IMG/VR virus record: IMGVR_UViG_3300040770_000334
Span: 55,659 to 119,658 of that record
Origin: a virus
Reading direction: 5' to 3' (one strand)
Length of the DNA: 64,000 nucleotides
Positions within the stretch are counted from its first letter, which is position 1; each line of letters opens with the position of its first letter. The notes beneath the pieces were generated by a model. That model was given only the letters and a program-made list of their open reading frames with translations. It ran no database searches and had not been told where the DNA came from. Shown piece by piece: positions 44,652 to 52,632 of the stretch. Made by a program: the position numbers and the translations under genes.

Positions 44652-46103
44652 ATGGACTTACTTTCAGCGATTCAGACTAAAGATTCTTACACCGAAAATG
44701 GAATGTCAACTAATTCAACTTCATTAAATAGTTGTGTTGATTTATTTTTCCAAATAGGTGCCATGAGAGGTAAAGATAAGCAAGCTCTAACCAATGCGTT
44801 TACTAAGGCGTTTGGCGAGGACCAATTAACCGCTATGCGTTTATTGTTCTGGGCACGTGATATTCGTGGTGGTGCTGGTGAGCGACAAATCTTCAAAGAC
44901 TTGATTGTTTACCTTTCGGTTAACCGAACACAAGTTTTGGGTAAAAACCTACATTTGATTACTGAATTTGGTAGATGGGATGATTTATTAGTTCTATTAA
45001 ACACACCATTAAAAAGACAAGCTTTAGAGTTAATAGCTAAAGGATTGTCTGATAAGAACCAATTATGCGCTAAATGGATGCCAAGAGGTAATAATCGTCA
45101 AACAAAGGGATTGGTTAATATCATAAGACATCACTTAAAATTATCACCTAAAGAATATCGTAATTTAATCGTAAGTAATTCTAGTACTGTTGAGCAATTG
45201 ATGTGTGCTAAGGAATTTGATAAGATAGAATACTCTAAATTGCCATCAAAGGCTATGAGTGACCTTATGAAAGCTTTTTCAGCTAATGACCTAGTAAGAT
45301 TCCAAGAATACTTGGGTTCTGTTGCTAAAGGTGAAGTTAAGATTAATGCTGGTGCTGTCTACCCTTATGATATCGTTAAAAACCTTAATAATGGTTCAGT
45401 ACAAGGGGCAAACGTTCAATGGGATGCGTTACCGAATTATATGGTTGGTAACACTGAGCGTGTGATTCCATTAGTTGATGTTTCTGGGTCAATGGTTACA
45501 GCAGCTGGTGGTAGTACAAGTATTACTTGTATGGATGTTGCTATTTCATTAGGTCTATATATATCGGAGAGAAACGTTGGAGCCTTTAAGGATGCGTTTA
45601 TAACATTCCATTCAAAACCAGAGTTAATCATAACTAAAGGTTCATTAAGTGAAAGATATGAACAAATGAAAAGGTCAGCATGGGGTATGAATACTAATTT
45701 ACAAGCTGCTTTTAAATTAATCTTACAAAACGCTGTGAATCATTCAGTACCTGCTGATAGTATGCCAACTATGTTGATAATATTTTCAGATATGGAATTT
45801 GATGATGCTAATACACCTCATTTTAGAGATACCACATTGAGTGAATGGAATCCAACAGCTCAAGAAATGATTTCTGATATGTACTCAGATGCTGGATATG
45901 TCGTTCCAAAAATAGTGTATTGGAATTTAAATGCCAGAAATCAAAAAAATTCACCAGTTAAATATGATGAGAGTGGTACTGCTTTAGTTAGTGGTTTTTC
46001 ACCAGCATTGTTAACTAGTTTATTAGCTGGTGACGATTTATCGCCAGTTACTATGATGAATAGAGTGGTAAACTCAGAACGTTACGAATCGATTACAATA
46101 TAA
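44652..46103 (+). CDS. DUF2828/TROVE-like protein with vWA domain
   Basis: From ATG 44652 the protein has 483 residues. The N-terminal two thirds form a helical-repeat domain (RLLFWARDIRGGAGERQIFK, LHLITEFGRWDDLLVLLN). A vWA domain follows with a MIDAS motif VIPLVDVSGSM and LIIFSDMEF. This layout matches DUF2828 proteins, which I regard as relatives of Ro60/TROVE RNA-binding proteins. It therefore may bind structured RNA. A structured non-coding stretch with a terminator follows directly. Confidence 0.8.
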   Translation: MDLLSAIQTKDSYTENGMSTNSTSLNSCVDLFFQIGAMRGKDKQALTNAFTKAFGEDQLTAMRLLFWARDIRGGAGERQIFKDLIVYLSVNRTQVLGKNLHLITEFGRWDDLLVLLNTPLKRQALELIAKGLSDKNQLCAKWMPRGNNRQTKGLVNIIRHHLKLSPKEYRNLIVSNSSTVEQLMCAKEFDKIEYSKLPSKAMSDLMKAFSANDLVRFQEYLGSVAKGEVKINAGAVYPYDIVKNLNNGSVQGANVQWDALPNYMVGNTERVIPLVDVSGSMVTAAGGSTSITCMDVAISLGLYISERNVGAFKDAFITFHSKPELIITKGSLSERYEQMKRSAWGMNTNLQAAFKLILQNAVNHSVPADSMPTMLIIFSDMEFDDANTPHFRDTTLSEWNPTAQEMISDMYSDAGYVVPKIVYWNLNARNQKNSPVKYDESGTALVSGFSPALLTSLLAGDDLSPVTMMNRVVNSERYESITI

Positions 46104-46389
46104 TAAACATTTCTTTTTTCGTTAAAGATAACTTCAGCAAACAAAAAAAAAAACCTTAAAAACAAAGATAAACAAAGAACAGGTTCAACATCCTTTGATT
46201 CATAAAATAAAATGTTAAACCTTCATAACTGGGTAATTTTAGTGAAGTAAATGCCCCAATATCTTGTGTAAAAAAGAAATAATGTAAAAAAACTCCTTTA
46301 TTGGGGTTTTTTTTGTTTATACTATTTACAGTTAATTTTAAAATGAGTAACTTTAAATATAAATAAGACGTAAAGTTATTTAAATATAA
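46104..46389 (+). ncRNA. Structured non-coding region after the DUF2828 gene
   Basis: No ORF of note lies in these 286 bases. An 11-position hairpin with one mismatch pairs 46181-46191 with 46212-46222, and a long-range stem (CCCCAATA/TATTGGGG, 46254-46261 with 46299-46306) followed by eight T forms a terminator. Because it follows a Ro60/TROVE-like gene, a small partner RNA (Y-RNA-like) is possible. It could equally be a long 3' leader region. Confidence 0.4.
46254..46314 (+). terminator. Terminator with an 8-bp stem and long loop
   Basis: CCCCAATA pairs with TATTGGGG across 37 bases and a run of eight T follows. The loop is long for a terminator, but the stem and T run are clear. Confidence 0.65.
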
Positions 46390-46626
46390 ATGAAGATAGT
46401 AATAAAAGAAACTGACATGTGTTTTAACAATGGTGAAATTGAGGTAACGTACCTAATATATCTAATTGAAAACAATAATAATCTTGCTGCGTATATTGTA
46501 GTTGGTGAGGTAGAAAAAGATATTAGGGTTGCTGCGATAAAAGCATCACTGATTGAATACAAGAATAAAGATATTTTAGTTGAGACAATGTTACTTGGCG
46601 AATATCTAACACAAAAACATAATTAA
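46390..46626 (+). CDS. Small unknown protein
   Basis: The protein has 78 residues (MKIVIKETDMCFNNGEIEVT start), with a beta-strand pair then a helical half (ASLIEYKNKDILVETMLLGE). It is followed one base later by the next gene. The function is unknown. Confidence 0.6.
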   Translation: MKIVIKETDMCFNNGEIEVTYLIYLIENNNNLAAYIVVGEVEKDIRVAAIKASLIEYKNKDILVETMLLGEYLTQKHN

Positions 46627-46627
46627 A

Positions 46628-46984
46628 ATGGAAAAAAATTTAGTAGTTAAAGTTTCTCGTTTCATCGAATTAGCAAGCAAGTTCAGTAAATCAGAAGACG
46701 ATTTGTTTTCGGATAAGAGCATTAATAGCGTTAATATTGGTAATAGTAATGGCTATGTTACGATGGGCGGTTCAAATAATAAGCTTGTGTTAAACAACAA
46801 AGAGATTTATGTTAACACAGCTGGAATTGTTTGTGCTAAAGACGATAAACCTAAAACGAGGTCAGAAAAAATGATTGAGAAGACTAAGGCCGTTGCTGAA
46901 CTGTCAGATGAATATGATGAATACCAAAAACTAACGATTGAGCTTAATGAATACTTTGAAGCACTTAAAAAAATTAATGAATAA
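46628..46984 (+). CDS. Small unknown protein with C-terminal coiled coil
   Basis: The protein has 118 residues. The N-terminal half is beta-rich (VNIGNSNGYVTMGGSNNKLV) and the C-terminal half is helical (EYDEYQKLTIELNEYFEALK). It is spaced one base from the gene before and one base from the next. No family is recognised. Confidence 0.6.
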   Translation: MEKNLVVKVSRFIELASKFSKSEDDLFSDKSINSVNIGNSNGYVTMGGSNNKLVLNNKEIYVNTAGIVCAKDDKPKTRSEKMIEKTKAVAELSDEYDEYQKLTIELNEYFEALKKINE

Positions 46985-46985
46985 T

Positions 46986-47333
46986 ATGGAAAACCCAACA
47001 ATAATCGTCTTCTATTTAGATAGAGATATGTTAACTGAACCAGAAATAATCAACCCATTCGTTGAATCAATTAATCAAATGATTGAACATAAAAAAGCTA
47101 ATATGATTGCACTATTCCTTCCTTGTGGTGAAGGTGATAGCGAAAGAGTGGAATGCATCAACCCAGTGGTTGTTAAAGAGGCTGATATGAATAAAATAAC
47201 TAAAATCGTTGATGATATTAAGGCACACTTTTTAATTGGTGAAGATATCGAAATTAAAGAAAGTGTTGAAACACCAAACGCTGATAAGTTATGTGAGTGT
47301 GGTGATAATCCAAAAGGTAATTGTGACTGTTAA
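46986..47333 (+). CDS. Small protein with C-terminal Cys cluster
   Basis: From ATG 46986 the protein has 115 residues; an earlier start at 46938 lies inside the previous gene. The body is alpha/beta (TIIVFYLDRDMLTEPEIINP). It ends with CECGDNPKGNCDC, a potential metal site like that of the 243-residue protein at 41462. The function is unknown. Confidence 0.6.
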   Translation: MENPTIIVFYLDRDMLTEPEIINPFVESINQMIEHKKANMIALFLPCGEGDSERVECINPVVVKEADMNKITKIVDDIKAHFLIGEDIEIKESVETPNADKLCECGDNPKGNCDC

Positions 47334-47508
47334 GAAACCATTGGTAAACCCAATGACTGGTGAGATGGATTTAAGGTACGATGTGAATGATATTAGCCAA
47401 GATTATTATTTATACCAAAGGCGTGAAACGTTACCGCAAAGAATTATAGGGTTTTTTAAAACTCTAATAAGTAAAATTAAAAAATATGAATTTAAGTCAA
47501 GCAGATAA
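47323..47508 (+). CDS. Small basic protein, GTG start
   Basis: A start at GTG 47323 overlaps the preceding stop (coupling). The 61-residue product reads VTVKKPLVNPMTGEMDLRYD and ends with a basic amphipathic helix (IIGFFKTLISKIKKYEFKSS). An ATG at 47353 is an alternative. It overlaps the next gene by 23 bases. The function is unknown. Confidence 0.5.
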   Translation: MTVKKPLVNPMTGEMDLRYDVNDISQDYYLYQRRETLPQRIIGFFKTLISKIKKYEFKSSR

Positions 47509-47677
47509 AGCAATTATATATGATAATTGTATTAGAGAATCGGACCAATTACAAAGAAGAAATTCAAAGATAAAGTCTGAATATGTTGGTAATATACCAC
47601 ATGCATTACAGGAAGAAATAAAAGCTAACGATAATAAAATTAATCAATTGGTTAAGAAATTGGAAAGTTTATTCTAA
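47486..47677 (+). CDS. Small helical protein
   Basis: The protein has 63 residues (MNLSQADKAIIYDNCIRESD), charged and helical, ending in KINQLVKKLESLF, so probably a coiled coil. It overlaps the preceding ORF and is followed at once by a bidirectional terminator. Confidence 0.6.
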   Translation: MNLSQADKAIIYDNCIRESDQLQRRNSKIKSEYVGNIPHALQEEIKANDNKINQLVKKLESLF

Positions 47678-47678
47678 C

Positions 47679-47710
47679 AAAAAAACCCACTAGTGATAGT
47701 GGGTTTTTTT
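47679..47710 (+). terminator. Bidirectional terminator between convergent genes
   Basis: ACCCACTA-GTGA-TAGTGGGT is flanked by A and T runs and lies between the plus-strand small gene and the minus-strand 219-residue gene. Confidence 0.85.
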
Positions 47711-48368
47711 ATGGTCTGGTAGATGTACGTCTAATTTTAGTGATTGGCCAACCAGTTTGGTCTTTTATTATTTCATAAAACATACTGACACTAGCTTTTG
47801 ATGCAGTACCCATAAATAATAGTGTTTTTATTTTTTGTTTCCTAGCTATCTTATCTAAAGTATGGTGTAATCGTTGAGCATCTAAAAGGTTTTTACATAT
47901 CACCATTTCAAATTGGCTTTCATGGTATATTATTAATTTATTGTGTACCACAATTACTTGCTTGACCATTTTCTTAGCATGCGCCCCAACCATTAAACGT
48001 TTAACAATTTCAGCGATTGTGTGTCTATCATTTTTTGAGTCGGAACCATACAACCAAAAAGTTTCCTCTATCTCATAGTTATCAGAACCAAGTATCGTCC
48101 AATCACCCAGTGGTTTTTCAACATATAGTTTTCCGTAGTTATTCCTTAACACTCTAAATACGTCAGAGCTTTCAGTTATTTTAGTGACACATATTTTATA
48201 CTCAACTGGTTCAATACCATTAGTAGAGTTTATAAATTTTTTAGGGTAAAAAACATTATTCGTTTCTTTTATTTTAAGAAAATTGGTGTAAGCGGTAAGT
48301 TTAGTCTTACACCTATGTAAGGTTTTGAAGTATTTGCCGTTAATTGTTAATATTACTCTGTAAGTCAT
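47709..48368 (-). CDS. Unknown 219-residue minus-strand protein
   Basis: The protein starts MTYRVILTINGKYFKTLHRC. It has an alpha/beta N-terminal half and a helical C-terminal half with DAQRLHHTLDKIARKQKIKT and a basic tail. No membrane segment or catalytic signature is visible. It is divergent from the dnaJ gene, whose promoter lies in the shared intergenic region. Confidence 0.65.
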   Translation of the reverse strand: MTYRVILTINGKYFKTLHRCKTKLTAYTNFLKIKETNNVFYPKKFINSTNGIEPVEYKICVTKITESSDVFRVLRNNYGKLYVEKPLGDWTILGSDNYEIEETFWLYGSDSKNDRHTIAEIVKRLMVGAHAKKMVKQVIVVHNKLIIYHESQFEMVICKNLLDAQRLHHTLDKIARKQKIKTLLFMGTASKASVSMFYEIIKDQTGWPITKIRRTSTRP

Positions 48369-48376
48369 CTAAAAGG

Positions 48377-48407
48377 TTGTTATTTGATTTAAATATAAGT
48401 ATTTTTG
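48377..48407 (+). promoter_or_regulatory. Bacteroidota-type promoter for dnaJ
   Basis: TTG (48377-48379), 20 bases, TATTTTTG (48400-48407); the ATG follows at 48428. Confidence 0.65.
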
Positions 48408-48427
48408 CGTAAATATAAACAATTGTT

Positions 48428-49414
48428 ATGAGTAAAAAAAATTATTATGATATATTAGGGGTGAGTAAAGATGCCAGTGGCGATGAAATTAAGAAATCGT
48501 ATCGTAAACTAGCAAAAAAATACCATCCAGATATAAACCCAGATGATAAAACAGCTGAAGAGAATTTTAAAGCCTGTTCAGAGGCATACGAAACATTATC
48601 AAACGTTGATAAGAAAAGTGAGTATGATAATGTGGGGTCTAATGACTTTATGTCTAGGTTTCGTAGAACACCAGAACCAAGAGTTAGAATGGGACAGATA
48701 ATGAGTCTTTTCGTTAAGTTAACACTAGAAGAAATATATACTGGTGTTACTAAAAAATACAAATATACCCGAAACGCAAAATGTATCGGTTGTGATGGTA
48801 ATGGTGGTAGCGGAATGCATGATTGTACCAATTGTAGTGGTAGCGGAATGGTTATTGGTGTGATAAATACACCATTTGGTGCTTTTCAACAAGGGGTTGA
48901 ATGTCACGTATGTGAAGGGATTGGGTCAAACTATTCATCACAATGTACGAGTTGTCATGGTCATGGTGTATCACCTATCGAGGAAACTGTTGATGTTACT
49001 ATTCCTTCTGGTGTTTTTGATAATATGACATTTGTCATGGGTGGTAAAGGTCATGGTATTAAAGGTGGGGAATATGGTAATCTTAATATAACCATAGGTG
49101 AATTAAAACACGCTAAGTATGTTAGAAACGGTAATGATTTAAGGCTAACACTTAAGCTAGACTACACGCAGTTGGTTTTAGGTGATAAAATTGATATAGA
49201 GACAATCGATGGTGGTAAAATTAGAGTTAATATACCAGAATCTAGTGATGTTGGTATGAATTTAAAAGTTAAGAACAAAGGGCTTAAACAATATGGTAGG
49301 GACCATCGTGGTGATATTGTTATAACTTTAAATGTTGAAATACCTAAAGGTATATCTAGTGAAACAAGGGAGTTATTATTAAAATTAAAAGAGTTAGAAA
49401 AAGAAGTAAAATAG
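48428..49414 (+). CDS. dnaJ: DnaJ co-chaperone
   Basis: The protein has 328 residues. It has a complete J domain (MSKKNYYDILGVSKDASGDE, then KKYHPDINPDD with HPD). A four-repeat zinc finger follows with CIGCDGNG, CTNCSGSG, CHVCEGIG and CTSCHGHG. The substrate-binding C-terminal domain has the usual PSGVFDNM and KVKNKGLKQYG motifs. The Gly/Phe linker is short. A full type I DnaJ in a phage suggests use of host DnaK for phage protein folding or replication complexes. It ends in TAG. Confidence 0.95.
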   Translation: MSKKNYYDILGVSKDASGDEIKKSYRKLAKKYHPDINPDDKTAEENFKACSEAYETLSNVDKKSEYDNVGSNDFMSRFRRTPEPRVRMGQIMSLFVKLTLEEIYTGVTKKYKYTRNAKCIGCDGNGGSGMHDCTNCSGSGMVIGVINTPFGAFQQGVECHVCEGIGSNYSSQCTSCHGHGVSPIEETVDVTIPSGVFDNMTFVMGGKGHGIKGGEYGNLNITIGELKHAKYVRNGNDLRLTLKLDYTQLVLGDKIDIETIDGGKIRVNIPESSDVGMNLKVKNKGLKQYGRDHRGDIVITLNVEIPKGISSETRELLLKLKELEKEVK

Positions 49415-49445
49415 TTGCAACTACATTAAAATAGAAGTATGTTTG
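49415..49445 (+). promoter_or_regulatory. Bacteroidota-type promoter
   Basis: TTG (49415-49417), 20 bases, TATGTTTG (49438-49445), upstream of the 49478-51322 gene group that includes clpP. Confidence 0.7.
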
Positions 49446-49477
49446 TACAATAACATTAAAAAAAAAACAAGAAAATT

Positions 49478-49942
49478 ATGGCAAAGTACATGGAACCTTT
49501 TGAAAGCACGACAGACTTATTCAATCAAGCAATTTTAGTCGCTGATTTGGAAAGACATTTAAATATCACTGTGATTGCAGACAATAAGGCAAAAGATTTG
49601 TTTAAAGTAACAAAAGCAAATCCTATATTAGAATATAGAACTGGTGATAATGTCATCATTTACCTAAATGAGGGTATTTTTGATAAATTAACCGAACCAC
49701 AAAGATTAATTGTTATTGATGAGGCGTTATCATATATTGTTTACGATGTAGAACATGATAAATTGACCATCAAGAAACCAGACGTAATCACTTTTAGTGA
49801 GATACTAACTAAGCACACATTTGAGACTTGGAATGTATTAAGAGAGTCTGTTAAGACACTTTATGCTGCTGAGAAACAAGAAGGTGACCAAGAAGATGAT
49901 GAAGTCGCTAACGCAAGAACTTCTACACAGAAACAGTACTAA
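49478..49942 (+). CDS. Unknown 154-residue protein
   Basis: The alpha/beta protein starts MAKYMEPFESTTDLFNQAIL and has a segment VIDEALSYIVYDVEHDKLTI that recalls the active-site region of phage putative metallopeptidases but lacks HExxH. The C-terminus is acidic. Its end overlaps the next ATG. It is the first gene of the clpP operon. The function is not decided. Confidence 0.6.
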   Translation: MAKYMEPFESTTDLFNQAILVADLERHLNITVIADNKAKDLFKVTKANPILEYRTGDNVIIYLNEGIFDKLTEPQRLIVIDEALSYIVYDVEHDKLTIKKPDVITFSEILTKHTFETWNVLRESVKTLYAAEKQEGDQEDDEVANARTSTQKQY

Positions 49943-50232
49943 TGACTAGAGAAGAAATCGAGGAACAATATGAAGATGTTGTTTTTTGGGATGGGTTAGA
50001 TGAAGCAATATTAGGAATGGCTGAAAGGATTAACCTTTCAGTTGTTGCCTATGATGTTGATAAGATAATAGAAATTCTTATGGCTGATATGGAAGTTACT
50101 GAAGATGAGTTAGAAGAAGATAGGACTATTGAAAGTATGAAATATGAAATGGCCTTGGAATATTATGAGTTTAATATTGTTGGTGCTTGGGTTGGTGAAT
50201 ATACACCAGTTCATATTAAATTAAGTGTGTAA
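49942..50232 (+). CDS. Small acidic protein
   Basis: The 96-residue protein is very acidic (VTEDELEEDRTIESMKYEMA) and overlaps the previous stop by one base. It shows no known domain. Co-transcription with clpP may mean an adaptor or regulatory role, but that is inference. Confidence 0.6.
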   Translation: MTREEIEEQYEDVVFWDGLDEAILGMAERINLSVVAYDVDKIIEILMADMEVTEDELEEDRTIESMKYEMALEYYEFNIVGAWVGEYTPVHIKLSV

Positions 50233-50255
50233 ATTATAAATAAAAACAAAAATAA

Positions 50256-50990
50256 ATGACAAATATGGATTTTTATAGTGAGTTTGAGAACTATGCAACA
50301 AAGCATATGGGAATCACTGGAATGCAGTTCCGTTATTGGGAACAATTACAAGAGAGTTTATATAATAATGTAATGGTATCTGGTGCACAATCCAGTCTTA
50401 CACCTTATATACTTGAAGAAAGAGAAATGAGAGTTACCCAGATGGATATTTTCTCTAGATTGATGATGGATAGAATTCTTTGGTTGGCTGGTCCAGTTAA
50501 TGATAGAATGAGTACGGTTGTACAAGCACAACTATTATTCTTGGACAACCTTGATAATGATTCGGATATTACATTTTATATTGATAGTCCTGGTGGGTCG
50601 GTTAAGTCTGGTCTATCAATCGTTGATAATATGAACTACATATCTTCTGATATCATGACAGTAAATACTGGGATGGCCGCAAGTATGGGAAGTATTTTAT
50701 TAGGTGCTGGTACGAAGGGAAAACGCTTCAGTTTACCATCAAGTAGGGTAATGTTACATCAAGTATCAACGGGTGCTTCTGGTAACTTACAAGATATTCG
50801 TGTATCAATCGCTGAAGGTGAGAAATATAACACTCAATTATTCAAAATGCTTGGTAGTTATACTGATAAAGACCCTAGTGTTGTTTTGAGCGATACAAAT
50901 AGAGACCTTTGGTTATCAGCTAGTGAGGCATTAGAGTACGGTATAATTGATGGTGTTATAACAAAAAAAATAAAAAAAGGTAAGAAATAA
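50256..50990 (+). CDS. clpP: ClpP-like serine protease
   Basis: The protein has 244 residues. It carries the ClpP triad in the usual order: Ser in GMAASMGSILLGAG, His in SRVMLHQVS and Asp in DTNRDLWLSA. The strand motif ITFYIDSPGGSVKSG is also conserved. The N-terminal ~80 residues are extended and unlike host ClpP, with aromatic residues that may alter ATPase docking. It could degrade tagged or host proteins, or mature phage proteins. The tmRNA gene lies 450 bases downstream. Confidence 0.92.
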   Translation: MTNMDFYSEFENYATKHMGITGMQFRYWEQLQESLYNNVMVSGAQSSLTPYILEEREMRVTQMDIFSRLMMDRILWLAGPVNDRMSTVVQAQLLFLDNLDNDSDITFYIDSPGGSVKSGLSIVDNMNYISSDIMTVNTGMAASMGSILLGAGTKGKRFSLPSSRVMLHQVSTGASGNLQDIRVSIAEGEKYNTQLFKMLGSYTDKDPSVVLSDTNRDLWLSASEALEYGIIDGVITKKIKKGKK

Positions 50991-51322
50991 TGAGAGAAAA
51001 ATTATTGTCAGAATCGTTGTCAGAATCGTTGTCAGAAACTAGAATAAGCGATGATAGTAAGGTTATGCAAGAAGAATCAAATGGTGAAGTTGATTATGAC
51101 CAAGGCCCAAGAGAGTATATTGATAGTAGCTTAGGTACTATTAGGGATATTAAAATACAACAGTTAAATTCTGGGTATTTAATCACAGTTGGTTGTCAAA
51201 CAATCGCTATTGAGACAGCTAGTAAGTTAAGTTCTGCGTTAAACTCATATATTATGAGTCCACGTGAATTTGAGCGAAAATGGTTTTCAGTTGAAAAAGT
51301 TAACAAACTTGAAAATATATAA
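50990..51322 (+). CDS. Unknown protein with repeated LSES N-terminus
   Basis: The 110-residue protein begins MREKLLSESLSESLSETRIS, a short repeat of LSES from a tandem nine-base DNA repeat. The L-x-E-S pattern matches the candidate packaging signal of other proteins here. The rest is beta-rich (DIKIQQLNSGYLITVGCQTI). It overlaps the clpP stop by one base and so may be processed or carried by the same system. Confidence 0.6.
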   Translation: MREKLLSESLSESLSETRISDDSKVMQEESNGEVDYDQGPREYIDSSLGTIRDIKIQQLNSGYLITVGCQTIAIETASKLSSALNSYIMSPREFERKWFSVEKVNKLENI

Positions 51323-51330
51323 TAAAATAG

Positions 51331-51361
51331 TTGCATTAAGTTATTAAATGTAGTATATTTG
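51331..51361 (+). promoter_or_regulatory. Bacteroidota-type promoter for tmRNA
   Basis: TTG (51331-51333), 20 bases, TATATTTG (51354-51361). A 10-bp hairpin (51379-51388 with 51396-51405) lies between the expected transcript start and the tmRNA 5' end and may guide processing. Confidence 0.75.
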
Positions 51362-51435
51362 CACAAGAATTATACGATATGTGGATTTTTAGTTGAAATC
51401 CACATATTTATAGTTCAAACGTTCATAAAAATATT

Positions 51436-51789
51436 GGGGCATTAAAGGTATCGACTGGGTGTAGTCGTAATTGGTAAGCATGTAGTGCTAGATTGGAAGC
51501 ACTTAAATCTGTCTATCAAAACATTGAATTGACAACGATTTTATCGTATCCGAAAATTTCCTTGATGAGGCTGTAATGGTTTCAAACGGAGAAGTAGCGT
51601 TTGCTTAAATAAACGCAAATGGTGGTATTCCACTGATTGTGGTAATCCACTAAATAATGGTAATCCATAGGTGGGAACAAATCGTCACGATAAAAAGAGG
51701 TGTAACGATTGCCAGTTAATGAATTGGATAAACATGTAGAAAGTTAATGAAGAATACCCAACACATGGGTTCGAATCCCATATGCTCCA
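51436..51789 (+). ncRNA. ssrA: tmRNA (ssrA)
   Basis: The ends pair as an alanine-type acceptor stem: GGGGCAT with ATGCTCC, including the G3-U70 pair. The T-arm ATGGG-TTCGAAT-CCCAT is intact and CCA is not encoded. The tag frame at 51582-51608 reads SNGEVAFA then TAA, followed by the hairpin GCGTTT/AAACGC of the usual post-tag stem. tmRNA frees stalled ribosomes and tags proteins for degradation. The tag ends in AFA instead of the usual LAA. The resume codon (TCA) is inferred by alignment with the E. coli form. Confidence 0.93.
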
Positions 51790-51861
51790 CAAATATAAGT
51801 TAAATCTTATAAAAGAAGCTAAATTAGCTACTCCGACTTTACCAGTTGGTTCAGTAATTTT

Positions 51862-51900
51862 AATGCCAATTACAATCGCTGTAATTGGCATTCTTTGTTT
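51862..51900 (+). terminator. Terminator after tmRNA
   Basis: ATGCCAATTACA-ATCGC-TGTAATTGGCAT is a perfect 12-bp stem followed by TTCTTTGTTT. Confidence 0.8.
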
Positions 51901-51956
51901 AAAATAAATCGTATTAATTAATACTTTCATATATTTATATAAAACAATATAAATAT

Positions 51957-52196
51957 ATGAAAAATTTTTTAGTTAACATGTTAAGTTCAGACGGTAAGGT
52001 TTCTAGTAAAAGACTAGTTACCTTGCTTGCGTTTTTAATGATGGCAATTGGGTTTATCGCAAATTTATTTTGGGACCAAGATATATCTGTTGATATATAT
52101 GATTCAATGAAGTGGATTGTTGGTCTTGGATTAGGTTTTACAGCTAGTGAGCAGTTTAAACCTAGAAATAAAGATGAAGACTCTAATGAGAAATAA
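51957..52196 (+). CDS. Small membrane protein, holin-like
   Basis: The protein has 79 residues and two membrane segments (LVTLLAFLMMAIGFIANLFW and MKWIVGLGLGFTASEQF). The charged N-terminus (MKNFLVNMLSSDGKVSSKRL) and topology fit small class II-type phage holins, although other small membrane proteins share them. TATTTATA with downstream TAAAAC lies in the 40 bases before it. A terminator follows. Confidence 0.6.
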   Translation: MKNFLVNMLSSDGKVSSKRLVTLLAFLMMAIGFIANLFWDQDISVDIYDSMKWIVGLGLGFTASEQFKPRNKDEDSNEK

Positions 52197-52220
52197 AAAA
52201 GGGCATATGCCCTTTTTTTT
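52196..52220 (+). terminator. Bidirectional terminator
   Basis: AAAGGGCATATGCCCTTT is a near-perfect palindrome with A and T runs. It ends the holin-like gene and, on the other strand, the tiny Cys-rich gene. Confidence 0.8.
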
Positions 52221-52276
52221 TACTTAACTGGTTTTGGCGGTTTGTTACCACAACCACATCCGTTTTGTTCTTTCAT
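52220..52276 (-). CDS. 18-residue Cys-rich peptide gene
   Basis: The minus strand encodes MKEQNGCGCGNKPPKPVK. It is far below normal gene-calling limits, but a well-formed TATTTATA-TTAAAC motif lies 30 bases upstream on the same strand (52307-52314) and a bidirectional terminator lies at its end. The CGCG core could bind metal or anchor the peptide. The function is unknown. Confidence 0.55.
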   Translation of the reverse strand: MKEQNGCGCGNKPPKPVK

Positions 52277-52306
52277 AATATATTTTTTTAAATAATGTTA
52301 GTTTAA

Positions 52307-52314
52307 TATAAATA
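52307..52314 (-). promoter_or_regulatory. Candidate late promoter for the 18-residue gene
   Basis: On the minus strand this reads TATTTATA followed by TTAAAC, the same extended form as at 37210 and 61461. Confidence 0.5.
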
Positions 52315-52358
52315 GATAATAAATCAATAAAGTTAAAAATAAAGTCTAAATAATTTTT

Positions 52359-52574
52359 ATGTTTAATAAAAAAAATAATGTTTCTATACTAACAACTAAA
52401 TGGGAACCAATAAAAAGAGGTCTTAAATTATCAACGATTCCAAGAAGAGATGAATATATTCTTATTGAAAACGAGTATTACGAGGTGATTAATGTTATCC
52501 ACACATTGGATAGTTCAGAAAATATTTTTATAATTGTTAGTAAAATTAGTCTTGATAATCAACCAACTAAATAA
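52359..52574 (+). CDS. Small unknown protein
   Basis: The protein has 71 residues (MFNKKNNVSILTTKWEPIKR), probably a small beta barrel judging by LIENEYYEVINVIHTLDSSE. It is isolated before the tRNA operon promoter. The function is unknown. Confidence 0.6.
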   Translation: MFNKKNNVSILTTKWEPIKRGLKLSTIPRRDEYILIENEYYEVINVIHTLDSSENIFIIVSKISLDNQPTK

Positions 52575-52601
52575 ATTTTTAAAAATAATTTAGTTTTTAC
52601 T

Positions 52602-52632
52602 TGACAAACGGTTATTTGTGTTGTATATTTGC
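52602..52632 (+). promoter_or_regulatory. Bacteroidota-type promoter for the tRNA operon
   Basis: TTG (52602-52604), 20 bases, TATATTTG (52625-52632). The stretch 52633-52829 has no long ORF. It holds two hairpins (GATAAA-TGTAA-TTTATC and CATGG-TAGTC-CCATG) and a 19-codon ORF at 52670, and leads into the tRNAs. Confidence 0.75.

Noticed and set aside
51782-51907. 41-codon ORF (MLHKYKLNLIKEAKLATPTL...) overlapping the tmRNA 3' end
   Set aside because: Its start lies in the tmRNA acceptor stem and its second half is the perfect inverted repeat of the tmRNA terminator. The hydrophobic stretch is a by-product of that repeat.
51685-51930. Minus-strand 81-codon ORF
   Set aside because: It is antisense to the tmRNA 3' part and terminator. 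RNA structure explains the sequence.
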